DNA of 64,000 nt from Rhodocollybia butyracea (GCA_015501585.1 JADNRY010000004.1:62001-126000); one strand, 5' to 3'. Counted from the first letter of the stretch, positions 24,430 to 39,200 are shown. Numbers and translations are program-made. Notes: generated from the sequence alone by a model not told the origin.

Positions 24430-25509
24430 CTACTCCGTATGACTACCGCCGCTCCCGTTACCTTCCGGACAATCCATCGCCCAATGATCTTTTCCCTCAC
24501 AATTTTTACAACCCTGAGGTGGGGGATACTCCTTCCTCAGAGAACATTCTTCTAATCTATGAGGCAAACGACAACATGGGCAGAAACCGCGTCGGAATAA
24601 ATCACGGAGAGCGTTCTCATGTCCATGGTCGCTACTGGGAACGTGTGAGTTGATGCCGGTAATGGAGAGGTCGGTAGATGAAGAAGAGCTGATAAAGAAC
24701 TCGTTGCGGAACATCTGGTCCACAAGTAATGCAAAACGAATATCTCGCAATGTCAGGCCTGGGACCTTCAGGTTCTCGGGAACAGCTGAAAAAAGAGAGC
24801 ATAAGAGTTAAGTCATATGCAACAATTTGGAAACGTGCGTGGTAGGTCTTTCACTGTATGGTGAGGTACGAGTTGTCGCCGGAAATCCGATATAGATTTT
24901 GGCATAAAAGCTTCATGAGTGATGATTTTAGTATGCACGAGATGAATGCTTTTATCCTTTTGCTGAGGAAGAATGTTAAGGGAAAGCGGGAGGTGCTATA
25001 CGAGGAAAGAATATGGCATAAGTAACAGAACTGAGAAGATTCACCATTTACTGACGTTTTCTTCTTCTGCGATCTTTTTGGTTTGGGAAACGAAGCTAGC
25101 TGCTCCTGCACGAGCTGTAAACCCGTAAGTCGCTGCAAGTACCAGTCCATTGCCTAAAAACTCTTGCGAAGGGTTTGACGATAACATAATTGTACGCATT
25201 TTATTGGCATAGCGCCATGGACGAAATGTCCACGGAGTCAGGTTGCGTAGCGGATAGAGATATGTTTCCATTTCTGAAGGGCTGAGCCATGGTGCAGGAG
25301 AATGTTCTGGACGAGAGGGAAGAGCTGGTAATGCAGCTACATGTTGGGGGCTTTGTGGAATGAACTGCAACTGTGATCCGGCTGGTGTTAAAGAGAAGTT
25401 ATCAGATGTATTTCAAGTAATAGTCGAGCATACCCCAAGACTTTTCGGGAATGTTTCGCGGTATCCCCTTCTGTAGCGCCTGTAATGCGGTTTTGGTTCT
25501 GTTGAACAT
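24430..25509 (-). CDS. pterin-carbinolamine-dehydratase-like protein with C-terminal zinc knuckle (tentative)
   Basis: Start ATG 25509 (MFNRTKTALQALQKGIPRNI), a basic Ser/Thr-containing N-terminus that could be a mitochondrial presequence. The middle (PWTFRPWRYANKMRTIMLSS, then AEEENHLPLSLN, IHLVHTKIITHEAF and PGLTLRDIRFALLVDQ) follows the strand/helix order of 4a-carbinolamine dehydratases. The HH-P-W active-site signature is not intact, so catalysis is doubtful. The C-terminus adds Cys pairs and a CCHC-like knuckle, CKNCEGKDHWAMDC. About four exons; the third junction, near PRTFPNS-VPENL, uses a weak donor and is uncertain. Assignment is by pattern only; it may equally be an uncharacterised lineage-specific protein. 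Confidence 0.5.
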
Positions 25510-25764
25510 TCCAGTTTCAAGTCAAAGCAGACAAAATTATTTAGCGCTCAACAAGCCGATTTATTTACATTGGCGTGGCGTCTGACTCTGCTTTCAGTCA
25601 CTACGACTGAGATATTCAAAACCTCATTTCTAGGCAATGAATATATCAATACACGAAAGCAAGGTTCATTTGTTCATTTCAAGATTTCCCTCAAATAAAA
25701 TAACAAGACTGCGATTTTGCCAGGTCAATAATAGTACACTTTTATTTGAAATTTGGGCGGAAAA

Positions 25765-26607
25765 TTACAAGACGAAAGGGAGAAGCTTGTATGGAACATC
25801 TTTCTTATACTGCATCCACTCAGCAGTGTACTGCATGAAGCATACCATCAGTAAGACCACCGCAAAAGGCAAAAAATAACTGACCCTCTTTCCACAATAA
25901 TCATCCAGTTCGGGGATCGCCCTGTTTACAAAATCGTACGTGAAAAACCCTGCGATAATTGCACCCCAAACCCAACCAGCAGCGGCTGTTGCATATCCCG
26001 CGCGCCAAAACGTGTAACCGCCATAGTTAATATGCCTCGCAAGCCCGAACAGGCCTCCAGTGAAGACCTTTCCCTTGTTCCTCGGATCTCTTTTGAAATT
26101 CAACCTCTGCATTTCCGAGCCCCATTCGAGGACCATGCCCAGAACGTACATCCCAAGTCCAACAACCGTCTGAAGAGGCAACTGCGTTTCGTCGAAGGAA
26201 GAGTAGCTGAGCACGGAAGTCGCGACGTTCGTGAACAAGAGCGAGTTGGCAGCGTTAAATACGGCGTTGAACACCCCGACGGAGCCCGAGGCAGTAGGTG
26301 TGAATGATTCCTGCGAGATGGCTAGAACCCAGTGACTTTGTTTGACGAATGAACCGATAGCCATGCCAAAGAGAATCGCACGCTGCGGAGACAGTCCGGT
26401 ATTAGTGCCAAGCAAAAAGAACGGGCGTCCGCTGGGTTGGATAGACGTTCCACCTAGAGCGTTAATCAAAGGTGCGCCTAGGGAACGAGAAGAGAGCAGC
26501 GCGTATTGAAGCGGCAAGTCCAGAGCGCGGAAGAGTACAAAAAGGCCGCGAGAGACGGGACTAGAGTCGTAAGAGCCGCGAGTAATCAGACTTTTTTTAT
26601 CGGCCAT
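25765..26607 (-). CDS. DUF1295 / steroid-reductase-like membrane protein
   Basis: Polytopic membrane protein of the DUF1295 (steroid 5-alpha-reductase/ICMT-like) group. The C-terminal signature is present: RDPRNKGKVFTGGLFGLARH, INYGGYTFWRAGYA, then YTAEWMQYKKDVPYKLLPF. A 54-nt segment at 25884-25831 begins GTCAGT, ends TGCAG and stays in frame. Removing it joins DDYCGKR to YTAEW, as expected for the family, so it is taken as an intron. The protein is then about 262 residues with five to six hydrophobic segments. Substrate not known. Divergent from the copper radical oxidase, with 151 bp between starts. Confidence 0.75.
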   Translation of the reverse strand: MADKKSLITRGSYDSSPVSRGLFVLFRALDLPLQYALLSSRSLGAPLINALGGTSIQPSGRPFFLLGTNTGLSPQRAILFGMAIGSFVKQSHWVLAISQESFTPTASGSVGVFNAVFNAANSLLFTNVATSVLSYSSFDETQLPLQTVVGLGMYVLGMVLEWGSEMQRLNFKRDPRNKGKVFTGGLFGLARHINYGGYTFWRAGYATAAAGWVWGAIIAGFFTYDFVNRAIPELDDYCGKRVSYFLPFAVVLLMVCFMQYTAEWMQYKKDVPYKLLPFVL

Positions 26608-26758
26608 GATGGAAGTAAAGAAGAAAGAAAGAAAAAGATGAAGTAGTTCGCTTATATGACGTAGACGTCACGGAGGTCACATAACGTGATGACGCGTCCA
26701 GGATCACACGTGAAGGACTGGTCACGGCGGCTTCAGTCTTTTTTTCTCCCACTCTTCG
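26608..26758. promoter_or_regulatory. shared divergent promoter region (DUF1295-like / copper radical oxidase)
   Basis: 151 bp between divergent ATGs. It contains CACGTG-like and pyrimidine-rich stretches, but no element was assigned. Inferred from layout. Confidence 0.45.
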
Positions 26759-29129
26759 ATGAAGACATACCCTTGTCGCTCGCTCATTTTTCTGTACTAT
26801 CTTCTTCTTCTGGTCGCTGTACCGTGCGTTTATGCCGGCGAATCCGCTTGGAATGGCCATACTCCTCCAGGATCCAGCGCGTTAGGACCTCTACGCAGCG
26901 AATACGTCCCGCCCGGTGCTAAAGGCTATCCTTCTACTTCTCCACTGATTTCCTACAAAGGCGACTGGAAAACACTCTATTCGTCCAACTTCTACAACAA
27001 CGCCGCTCGTTATACCAGCCAGGAACACGCTTCGATGACTTTCTCTTTCACCGGAACAGGAATTGAATGGTTTGGCAATTGCGGCGAGGAGTATGGAATT
27101 GCTCAAGTGTACATTGACAAAACTCATGTTGCATCTGTCAACACGTACTGCGACTCCAATCTTCCCCAACCCGGTCAACGACACTTTGGCGAGTACAGGC
27201 TGCCTTCGGGAAAGCATACTTTGACCATTATCGCCGTCGGAACCTGTGATGCCACTAGCTTCGTAGTAACTCGCGCCAAAGGATCGTCGTCGCACTCGCA
27301 GAAAAAACCTCGGTTCTCTGAAAACCAATGGACCCTCACTCAGGAAGGCTCTACCGGAGTTAACGCCATGCAGATTGCTGTCTTGGATGAAGCACACGCC
27401 ATTATCTTTGACAAGGTTGAACACAATCCACTCACAATCAACAGCCATCCCTCATGGGCGAGTCTCTTCAATCTCAAAACTCGTAAGGTTATTCCTCTCG
27501 ATATGCAATCGAACTCTTTCTGTGCGGGAGGATCTTTTCTCAGCAACGGAACCTTGATCAACGTTGGCGGTAACCCGGTTGTTACCGATCATACTTCGCC
27601 TTCAGACTTTGGTGATGTCGATGGCCTGCAATCGATTCGCCTTGTACATCCTTGTTCCGACGGCCACTACTCTGTTGCTGAATCCCATGATACGGTCAGG
27701 ATGGCCAGCCCCCGTTGGTATAGCACATCCATCCGTCTCGACGATGGTAGTGTCGCTATAATCGGAGGGTCCAAAAAGGGTGGATGGATCAACAACGCTA
27801 CTGTGAACAATCCCACTATCGAATACTTTCCCCCGAAGGACATTCAAGGATCAAACGGTCTACCCATTCTTTTGCCTTTCCTCAAAGACACCTTGAACTC
27901 GAATCTCTTTCCCATTGTGTGCTCTCTTCCAGATGGCCGGCTCTTTATCGCTGCGAACAATGATGCGATGATCTATGACTGGAAGAACAACGTCGAACAA
28001 AGGCTGCCTCCGATCCCGAACGGCGTTCGTGTTACGTATCCCATGGCTGGAACTGGCTTATTGCTTCCTCTTTCATCTGCAAACGGGTATGCTCCCGAGA
28101 TTCTGCTTTGCGGAGGGTCCGACGTGGATGACACCAAGGCCGGCTATGAAATCTCCTCCCAGGATCCTGCTTCCTCCCAATGTTCTCGTATGGTCTTGAC
28201 GGACGAGGGTATCAGTGCCGGATGGGAGGTCGACCAAATGCCGCGCGCGCGCCTTATGCCTGATGCAGTTCTCCTCCCTGATGGCAAGATCGTCTTTGTG
28301 AATGGCGCAGGTTCTGGAATATCTGGATACGGAAACGTTGTCGATCAAGTCGGAGTATCAAACGCAGACAAACCAGTCCTTATTCCTGATCTCTACGACC
28401 CTTCTCTAGCGCTCGGGAGTCGTTTTAGCTCGGAAGCTCTACCGTCTAGTGCCATCCCGCGCATGTACCATAGTGTCGCTATACAGACTCCGGCTGGTGA
28501 TATCATGATCGCTGGTAGCAACCCCAACCTCGATCGGAGCGAAGTTGCCTATGGTACGGAATACAGAGTAGAGTGGTTGAGTCCACCGTATATGCGTGGT
28601 CCGAGACCCCAGATTCTCCGACACAACGCAGTTCTTGGCTTTGGAGAAGAGGCAACTATGACGGTGAAGCTGGTGAAACCGAATAGTAACGATGTCAGAG
28701 GTATGAAACTTGATCTGCATCTTTTCGTAGCGTTTCTAATGTTGAGTTGGTTGGTCTAGTCGTTCTGATGGATCATGGCTTCGTCACCCACGCAGTGCAC
28801 TCAAATTCTCGAATGGTATATCTCGACTGCTTGAACATATCCGGGGACACGATAACGATCAAGGGTCCACCCGACGGCGGCGTATACCCACCAGGCCCAG
28901 GTTTCTTGTACATCGTCGAGGACGGTGTGCCCTGTGAAGGTGTACGTATCATGGTTGGGGATGGCAAGGGACCACAGGTCAATCAGGCCGCTCTGGAAAA
29001 GTACGTCTCCGTTTTTTTCTTTTGAAACTCAGCTTACAAGTTGAACTTTATAGCATGTTGAAATCAACTCAACCAGACCAATATGAAAAGTCGAAGACTT
29101 CGCAGGACAATGATAATGACGGGGAATGA
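26759..29129 (+). CDS. secreted copper radical oxidase (glyoxal/galactose oxidase-like) with N-terminal beta-sandwich-like module
   Basis: Extracellular oxidase making H2O2 from aldehydes or alcohols; in wood-rot fungi it feeds peroxidases. Signal peptide MKTYPCRSLIFLYYLLLLVA. Residues about 60-165 form an extra module (ISYKGDWKTLYSSNFYNN ... FTGTGIEWFGNCGEEYG). The catalytic part follows: the Cys in NSFCAGGSFLSNG and the Tyr in MASPRWYSTS form the expected Tyr-Cys cofactor, the axial Tyr/His pair is in PRMYHSVAIQTPAGD, and the last Cu ligand His is in DHGFVTHAVHSNSR. Exons: 26759-28700, 28760 onward, and a last short exon ending at TGA 29129; both introns are GT-AG. Motifs appear intact, so the enzyme should be active. 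Substrate range unknown. The C-terminal tail is hydrophilic with no GPI signal. Confidence 0.88.
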
Positions 29130-29826
29130 GCCTTCTATTGGCATCTTTTTTTTTGATTCTCGTTTTGTTTTCAACATCTACTATGTATCGCTATACTTAC
29201 GTTTGTATTTGCTCCGCATCGATATCACCTCTATACCATTACCTCTATACCATACCATACTTGTTACTATACCTACCATTCGGGAATCCTATACCGATAG
29301 AACTATTTAACCACGAAAGGAAAAGATCATTATTTTGTACTCGCAACTAGGCTCTGAGCCTTTGAATCCGTTTGGAGACGCGATGCTACTGCATTCACCA
29401 TTCTAGAGGACCTCGTCGATTTTGCTGATATCGCTTTCCCGGTTCTGCCTTGTACTACCGGCTTTCGCTGCACTTGAAGCTGGATAGCATGTATTTAGCT
29501 CATCTTCTGAGAAGAATGACCGCGGGATAACCTGGGATAACGAAGCAAAGGTGTACGTACGTCTTGCATCACCCTTGAAGCTTTTTATGCTTTTTATTGC
29601 TCCCTGCCACTACTTTAATCTTTTTATGCCAGTTACAGTATAAACAGACGATAACAGCTTAACGATAACTTTTCCGTTTTCCGTCATCCGGAGTTCTTCC
29701 CCCGGAGCAGAAGGTTCGCTGCTCAGGGAAGGTGGCAATTACAGGTTCAACAGAATATATTACATTTACTCAATGGCCTCACAAAACCCAGCGAGGGATG
29801 TTCTACTGATGTTCTTCAGCGTATAT
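29130..29826. other. intergenic region between convergent genes
   Basis: About 700 bp between the copper radical oxidase (plus) and GMC oxidoreductase (minus) stop codons. It is AT-rich, with a CTATACCAT-type tandem repeat near 29,230-29,275. No gene seen. Confidence 0.45.
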
Positions 29827-32132
<2,306 letters not shown>

Positions 32133-32649
32133 GAAGGTAAGTTCGCGTCGCTTCCATAACTCGGATTCTGTATTCAAGTTATAGTTGACTGTCGAAGGAT
32201 CACCTGTTCAGGGCTCAGGAGAGGTGGCGTTGACGGTCGTACATAATAATAGCAAGTGGTAGTCAGCTGCATGGAGGTTAAATTTGGTTAAACTATACGA
32301 TCTTTGGCAGAGAACAGAATAAAACAGGAACCGCCTGATAAAAGGCTAAAATGCATACGTGCAAGCGCTTAGTAAGGAGTGAGCGTCTATTATGTCCTTG
32401 ACCTCAACTTACGATGAACCTTTTCCTTTGGGGTCACGGTACATCTCGGACCTACTAGGAAATTCTTCCGGGAATCGGTACTAAAATCACCTAGCGAAAC
32501 GATACCTTTGAGGCGTACGGGACGTATTTAGTTGCTCAGAGTGTCAAGAGATGAGATAACGGAGGAATGGATGCATCTTCAGCAGGAGCTCAACATACTC
32601 AGTGAGTAGCTTTTTAGATGAAGAAGATAATGACTGACCTTGTATATGT

Positions 32650-33390
32650 GCCTGCGTAGGCAGCCTATCGTGACGGTCACAAGTGTCCTTGCTATCCCGT
32701 ATAAAGATGGTGGATGGAACATCTGTTTCTCTTCCTTGAACTATATTCCAGCTTCATATGGATCGCTTGCTCGTTTCAAGGACATACAGCGTCTATACCC
32801 ATTGGAGCCAACATTGTTATTGGTACAGGAAGCGATATGTCCGACTTTTAGCACATCCAGGCGCTGTTTGACGAGTCAATGATTGGAGAATTTACGGAGC
32901 AAGACGATCATTTTCTGGGACCTAGTGAGATTTACAAATACCTTTCAGATGTAATGTACGCACGAAGGCTGAAGATGGGCCCGTTATGGAACGCGTTGAT
33001 TGTTGGTTCAAGGATGGAAAGAGATACGTGGGACTACATTATATGGTGATTGGCTGATAATTTGGCCTGGATCCCTGCTGTATGTCGACCTTCTTGGTAC
33101 CACTTACTCTGCTTCAACATTGGCCACGGGATACGGATCATATATTGCACAACCACTCCTTTGTAAGGGAACGAGGATACACTCACCGAGGACGAAGCTC
33201 TAAAGATTCTCGAACAGGTGTCACAGTGATCAAGCTTCAATTTTTCAAGCTCAAGGCCCACCCCAATGCAGAACTAGCGATCCAGAGAAATTTATCTTAT
33301 CACAGTGCACACAACGCTGAAGGAGTTGTAGCCTGTAGGTGGTCATCGATCAGAAGTGGGTATGGCTTTCGGGCTAGAGCATACATTAAA
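32650..33390 (+). pseudogene. decayed proteasome subunit beta type-4 (Pre4/PSMB4, beta7) gene copy
   Basis: Fragments in three frames follow the family order: PIVTVTSVLAIPYKDG, then ASYGSLARFKDIQRLYP, then IGANIVIGTGSDMSDF-stop-HIQALFDESMIG, then FLGPSEIYKYLSDVMYARR and [11 protein letters not shown]. After these come [36 protein letters not shown] and [15 protein letters not shown]. At least three frameshifts and an in-frame TAG replacing a Gln codon break it. About 55 bp of extra sequence between RYVG and YVDLL sits where an intron could be, so this looks like a degraded genomic duplicate rather than a retrocopy. The functional gene is presumably elsewhere. The 500 bp upstream (32,133-32,640) show nothing else. 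Confidence 0.82.
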
Positions 33391-33595
33391 TAGACTCAGG
33401 GCTTTACTATGAGATGCGCTGAACCTCCCGAGCCTGCCTGGATTAAGTTGCTTTGTGGGCCGAACAGGACTACTTTCAGTAGCAGACTTTCGTGATAAGA
33501 TCTTTTAAGCGCCATCATTTAAGTGCTTACTAAGCGCCAAATGACCAACGTTGGCTACCACTACCATTTCTCGAACACTCAGCAAGGCTTGGACT

Positions 33596-35699
33596 ATGGA
33601 AAACTCTAATCGGCATACGGGCGATCATACTGAAGGTGTATATTTCATGTACCAGACTAAAACAGCTTTCCTGTCTGGCCTGACAAGACTAACTATAAAC
33701 CATTCTAGCCCCTGCTTTGCAGGCTTTGCTTCAATCTTTTGGACCCGATGCGGCACAGAACGTTTCCCCAGAAGCACTGCAAAGGCTTTCCGATAAGCTC
33801 TCCGAGTTGATGGGAGCTGATGTCGTTCGAGATGCGTTTGCATACAATGACCAGCCTGCGCAAACCAACAATAATGAAATGGTACTTCTTATGGCTGATT
33901 TGGTGTTTTGCCATGCTATCTCACCTAACTCTTTGTGTAGCTCATAACGAAGATGGCCTTCCAATCATCGACATTACAGAGCCCGAATCTCAACCTCAGC
34001 CTCCCAACGCTGGTACCTCTGGCATGATAGTGACAGAGGAACCCCCTCTTATTCCGCTCTCATCTCTTTCTCCGTCCGAACAAGACCTTCGGAGGCGAGA
34101 ACGCGAACGACTACTCGATCTGCTTGAAGCTGAAGAAGCTCTGGAGCAGCACAGAGAGCGTGAGAGGGAAGCAAGGCAGCGCAAAGAAGCATTGGATAAA
34201 CGACGAGAAGATGGAAAGACAGAGCGAGAGAGGCTACTAGCTCTCAAAGAGACGCACAAGAAAATGGGCAAGGCTTTATTACGCAGTGAAATTGCCACCA
34301 AAGAAGGCGATGAAAAGACTTCCTCATCATCATCTACTCCCAATCCTGCTCAGTCCCGGCTCCCCCGCCTTCTAACAAAAAGAAGAGTGTTAGCTTCGCA
34401 CCTTCTGAGGATGGAGAATCCTCCTCCAGTTCCGCTTCGAAACCTACAGCGGAAACCGTAGATTGGGGAGACCTCTCACGGGGAAGATTGCGTCCCATTC
34501 CAAAACGCGCCGCGCCCGATTTCTCTCGAGACAGCGAGCGGCTCATGAAGCTGCAAGTCGTTGAGCGTACTGGTGGTTCCATTAACCCCGAGCCTTCTCG
34601 CGCACCTGAGAGGGTTCAGATGGCGGCTGCAACCGGAATAGACTCCGACGATGAATCAGATGTCGGCTCTCTCTCAGCGGAGGACGGAATCAACGCGGGT
34701 GAGGTACCCGACTCTGATACGGAACACTCAGACGAGGTCGAGGAAGAAGATACCGATTGGGACTTTGCGCAGCATCAACGAGAGATTGCGCTGGAGTATC
34801 ATCGGAAACGAGAAAAGCTCGGAAAAGAGACCGTGTCTGCCTTCACTTCGCATACGCATGGATCGGATGAGGATGGTTCTCCGGTCCCAAATAAACCACA
34901 CATTTCCTCCGAATCAGGCTCTCTTTCCCTCGGAGAATCCTCTATACTCCCGGAGGATAGTGTCCAGGCCTTGCAGAAATCTATTCGTCTTGGCAAGCTG
35001 GATGAACAGAAGCGCTTAGTTGGGGGAGAAGACAGCGACAGCGATGCTGAAACCGCTCGAGAGATCCTCGAACTTTTACAAAAAGGCGATGTTTATAATA
35101 TTGGTCCTAACGGAGAATACATCCCTTCCAATGCAGCTGGAAATGCAGCTGGTAGTACCAAAGGTCCTCCAGCACAGATACCTCCCTTTACCCCTCCGAC
35201 AGAACCTTTACCACAAAAAACAAAGGCGTCTAGGTTCAAGCTCTCCAAAACACAGGTAGAAGCCTCGCGCGCTGACACTCCTGTATCGACTGTTAGTCGG
35301 TCTTCCCCAAAGCTACCTCAGGAAACGATGAAATCCTCCGTCGCTGAGCGTCAGCCTGTAGGATCAAAGTCATCTTCGTCAAGGCTATCTCAGGACACGA
35401 TAAAATCATCTATCATTGAACGTCAGCTTGCGTCCTCCAAACTGCCCCACCAATCCTCACAACCTTCAGCGGTGCCACATGCATCGCCGCCGCCGCCGCC
35501 GAATCCATCCACTTCCATGATCGTCGAATCTCCTTCTTTCCCTCATAGCAGTCAAAGAAGACCCGATCGACCACCCTCGATCATGTCTTCTACAGTTGTT
35601 GAATCTTCGCGTAAAGATGAGAGTCGTTTTGGGCCTAGTTCACAAGAGGAGGAAGGTCCGGTTAAAAGAGTTTCGCGGTTTAGAGCAGAGAGAATGTAA
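33596..35699 (+). CDS. DUF3835 (URI1/Bud27 C-terminal-like) protein, reading frame interrupted
   Basis: ATG 33596 (MENSNRHTGDHTE) splices to APALQALLQSFGPDAAQNVS ... LSDKLSELMGADVV. A second exon has a long charged helix (DLRRRERERLLDLLEAEEAL) and then KKKSVSFAPSEDG, VDWGDLSRGRLRPIPKRAAP, LQVVERTGG, acidic Ser/Asp runs and the C-terminal motif VSRFRAERM. These last blocks resemble DUF3835 of the prefoldin-like RNA polymerase assembly factors URI/Bud27. The prefoldin helices themselves are not evident. Two one-base frame gaps are needed: one at the donor near 33,881 and one in CAGTCCCGG near 34,352. Each is explained by one lost G or C in a homopolymer, so an assembly error is more likely than a dead gene. 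A 35-nt intron is an alternative for the second. Confidence 0.6.
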
Positions 35700-36234
35700 C
35701 CACGACTCCAACGATCGAGAACGGTATGCAGATTGGGGTATATAGTAGATGATTAAAGTGTGCTCAAGTATAGCTCGCCTCTCACGATGCTTTATCTCAC
35801 CTATTAAATGTGCTTCATTGTTGTACAGTATTGCAGCCAGTATCAAACCTAAACGCACACAAAGTTCAAGTTCGGCGTCTTCTAGTCATGGATCATGATG
35901 CATGACCCCACAGACGCGCTCGTGTTCTCCTCGCCCCCTGCAAACACGCCCCAAGATCCCGGGTATGGCCTCAAGATAGCTCTGAAAAAGTAACTTCTTC
36001 AAGTTGTGAGCGGTGGTCGCCACGCGTAGTGTACTGCGCAATTCTTTGTACCAAAGCTTGTTGGACACATTACGGCCGGAATGTATGCATGCTGTGATCA
36101 CTGCTACGGAAACCACTGGTTTGGCTTGATCGATGATTCTAGGGTGTTCAACTAGCGCTGAAGAATATACGAAGTACAAGATAGACGGGGATTAACTTTC
36201 TACAGTCTTCCGTTTTCCCCCCCTCTCTCGCACT
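35700..36234. other. intergenic region
   Basis: About 535 bp between the DUF3835 gene and the giant helicase gene, both plus. It holds a 3' UTR and a promoter. No further gene or repeat recognised. Confidence 0.4.
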
Positions 36235-39200
36235 ATGGATCGATCCACAAAACTGAAAAAAGTGTTCGATGGGGTTCTTCGAGGCTCTATCGTCATTTCT
36301 CCGCAGCGTAGTGCTGATTTTCTTGACGCTATCACTGCTCATGATGACCCCGCTGATTGTATTAGCAGGATGATGGGTAGCAAGGAAGGCCTTAATGCTT
36401 TACAGGCCTGCATGCGATACGATCTCACCAGTAACTTTCTCAACCGGCGTGGTGCGGACGTCGTGACTTATCTGTTGGATCCTCGTTTGAAAGAAATCGC
36501 TGGTGGTTTGTTTCTACAGCAAGTCCTCATAAAGATAGTCGACCCTCCAATCTTTTGGCTCGCGTTTGTTGCTGCGTTCAGAGGCGGAAAGCTGGAGGAG
36601 AAGGGACAGATCGCTTTCGCTGGGTTGTTCCTTCAGTTGTTGTCTTTTTCCGACGTCGACAAGAATCATCGCGACTTGGCTGATGACTCTCCATTCATGA
36701 ATCTGATCACAGATTCTCCCATCCTATCTGTTCGCAGTCTCGGCGCGAAGATTATATCCTTTATTAACGCCACCAGTACCAGTATCATCCATGACAGCGG
36801 TTCTTTCAAACCTGGTGGCCGACACGACAATGATTTTGCCGATTTCCGCGAGATCGCTGTTCTCCCTACCGCTGCCGAAATTTCCTCCACGGAGACACCT
36901 TTTCTCCGTGCAAGTGACTACCTTGACAACCCAGAAACTTTGGAACAGCGCGTCGAGATCTATCTCGATAGTCAGTTCAGGTTATTGCGAGACGATATGA
37001 TCCACGAGCTACGAGAAGAAGTTCAGATTGCGTTGAATCAGAAGAAGGGCTTCCATCGAGGCCTCGTGCTTAGTGGTTTCCACCTCGTCGATATGCATAC
37101 GGGTCCTGACGACAGACGGTGTAAGTGGGGAATTACCCTACAGTGCGAGACCGACCCCTGGATCTTTAAGAGAGTAAAGCCCAAAGACCGAAAGGTTTTC
37201 CTAGATGATAATCGCACCCGCTATTTCAGACACCAGTCTCTCGCCTGTTTGTTGGTCAATGACGAAATCATTGCATTCCCTACTCTCAATCGCGACGAAA
37301 ACCTTCTTGCCAAAAAGCCTTCTGTGCTGGTCCTTCAGCTCGAAGGAAATCTCACTGCTCAAGCATTGGCGAAGCTGAAGTTAGCGGACAGCCGAAATAT
37401 CCGCGTCATCCTTATTGATACTGCCGTCTTCTCTTTCGAGCCTATTCTGAAGGCCATCAAAGACGCGAAAGAGATACCACTTTCATCCGAAATTCTGTTT
37501 TGGAATGAAGGGGATGTTAAGGGTCCTGTTGATGTTGATTCTCGATTACAGAATGTCGTTTCATCTCTTCGACCTCAGAAAGATCTTCAAACCCTGTTGG
37601 CCACTTCGAAACCGATCATACTGGATGTGTCTCAGCATGCATCCTTGAATTCGGCGCTGACTCAGAAACTTTCCTTGATACAAGGGCCACCTGGTAAGTA
37701 CAACGGTATCTTCCTTATTTTGTCAATGCCGTGCTTATTTTTCTGTCTCCTTATTTCAGGAACGGGAAAGTCCTTTATCGGTGCATTGGTAGCAAAAATC
37801 ATACATGACTTCTCGCCACAGACTATTCTTGTTGTTTGTTATACAAACCATGCACTGGATCAATTTCTTGAAGATCTCCTGGACATAGGTATCCCTGAAG
37901 CCCATCTCGTCCGGCTAGGTGGAAAATCCACCCCTCGCACTGCACCCGTAGCGCTGAGCAGTCTCCAGAAGCAGCGACTAGGTCCTAAGCTGACGAAATT
38001 GGATTGGACCCAGATCGATGCATTGAAGGTCCAAGCCTCTAAGCTGTGCGCCCGCTTGCAGGCCGATTTCAAGCGATATTCGTCCATGAATATTCACCTA
38101 GGTCATATCCTCGGCTATCTCGAATACGCTGATGATGATGATGATATCCGTTTTTATGATGCTCTGTCAGTACCACAAACAAATGAGGGAGGGATGACCA
38201 GTGTCGGACGAGGTGGAAAAGCTGTAGGCAGCACATATCTCATAGAATCTTGGGTCAAGAATCGATCTCCTGGAATATTCAGAGATCATCCTCAGATAAG
38301 GAGTTCAAGCGACATCTGGAACATGCACTCAAACGATCGCCAACGTTGTATCACGCGCTGGAGAACCGGTATCATCCGTGAAATTACTGAGAAGATTCAC
38401 AGCTCTGTCCAACAATACAACACTTGTCTTTCTCAGATTGATGAGATCTTCGCAGGAAAGGATGGGGAACTGGTTGGTAGCAGACGAATCATCGGTTGTA
38501 CGACCACTGCGGCTGCAAAATACAATGAAATTATTCGGACAGCTCGGCCGGACGTTCTGCTTGTCGAGGAAGCGGGAGAAATCCTGGAAAGTCACGTTCT
38601 AACCTCATTAAATCCCAACTCAAAGCAAATCATCTTGATTGGTGACCATAAGTAAGTGACTTCGATACATCTTTGTTCTGGCTTACAAAGTGGCTCCAGA
38701 CAACTTCGTCCAAAGGTCAATAATTATCGTTTGACAGTCGAGAAAGGGGAAGGTTATGACCTCAACGTGTCGCTTTTTGAGCGCTTGGTTCTGAAAGGTT
38801 ATCCTCATGAAACACTATTGGAGCAGCACCGCATGCGTCCTGAAATCTCTTCCCTGATCAGAGAGCTTACGTATCCTGACCTCGTCGATGCTCCGAAGAC
38901 CCAGAATCGGCCCCCCTACGAGGTTTACAAGACGTTATTGTCTTCGTAAATCACACTCATCCTGAGGATGAACTTCCAGATGTAATGGATCGGCAGGATC
39001 TTACTGCCACTTCATCAAAGGAAAACACGTATGAAGTCGAAATGGTTCTCAAGACTGTACGATATTTAGCGCAACAAGGTTTGTCGTTGCCCTACCGGAC
39101 CCATATAGCTTCCTCCTCATTAATCTAATTAACAGGTTATCGCACTGAAGAAATGACGATTTTGACTCCATATCTGGGCCAGCTACAAAAGTTGCGAAAA

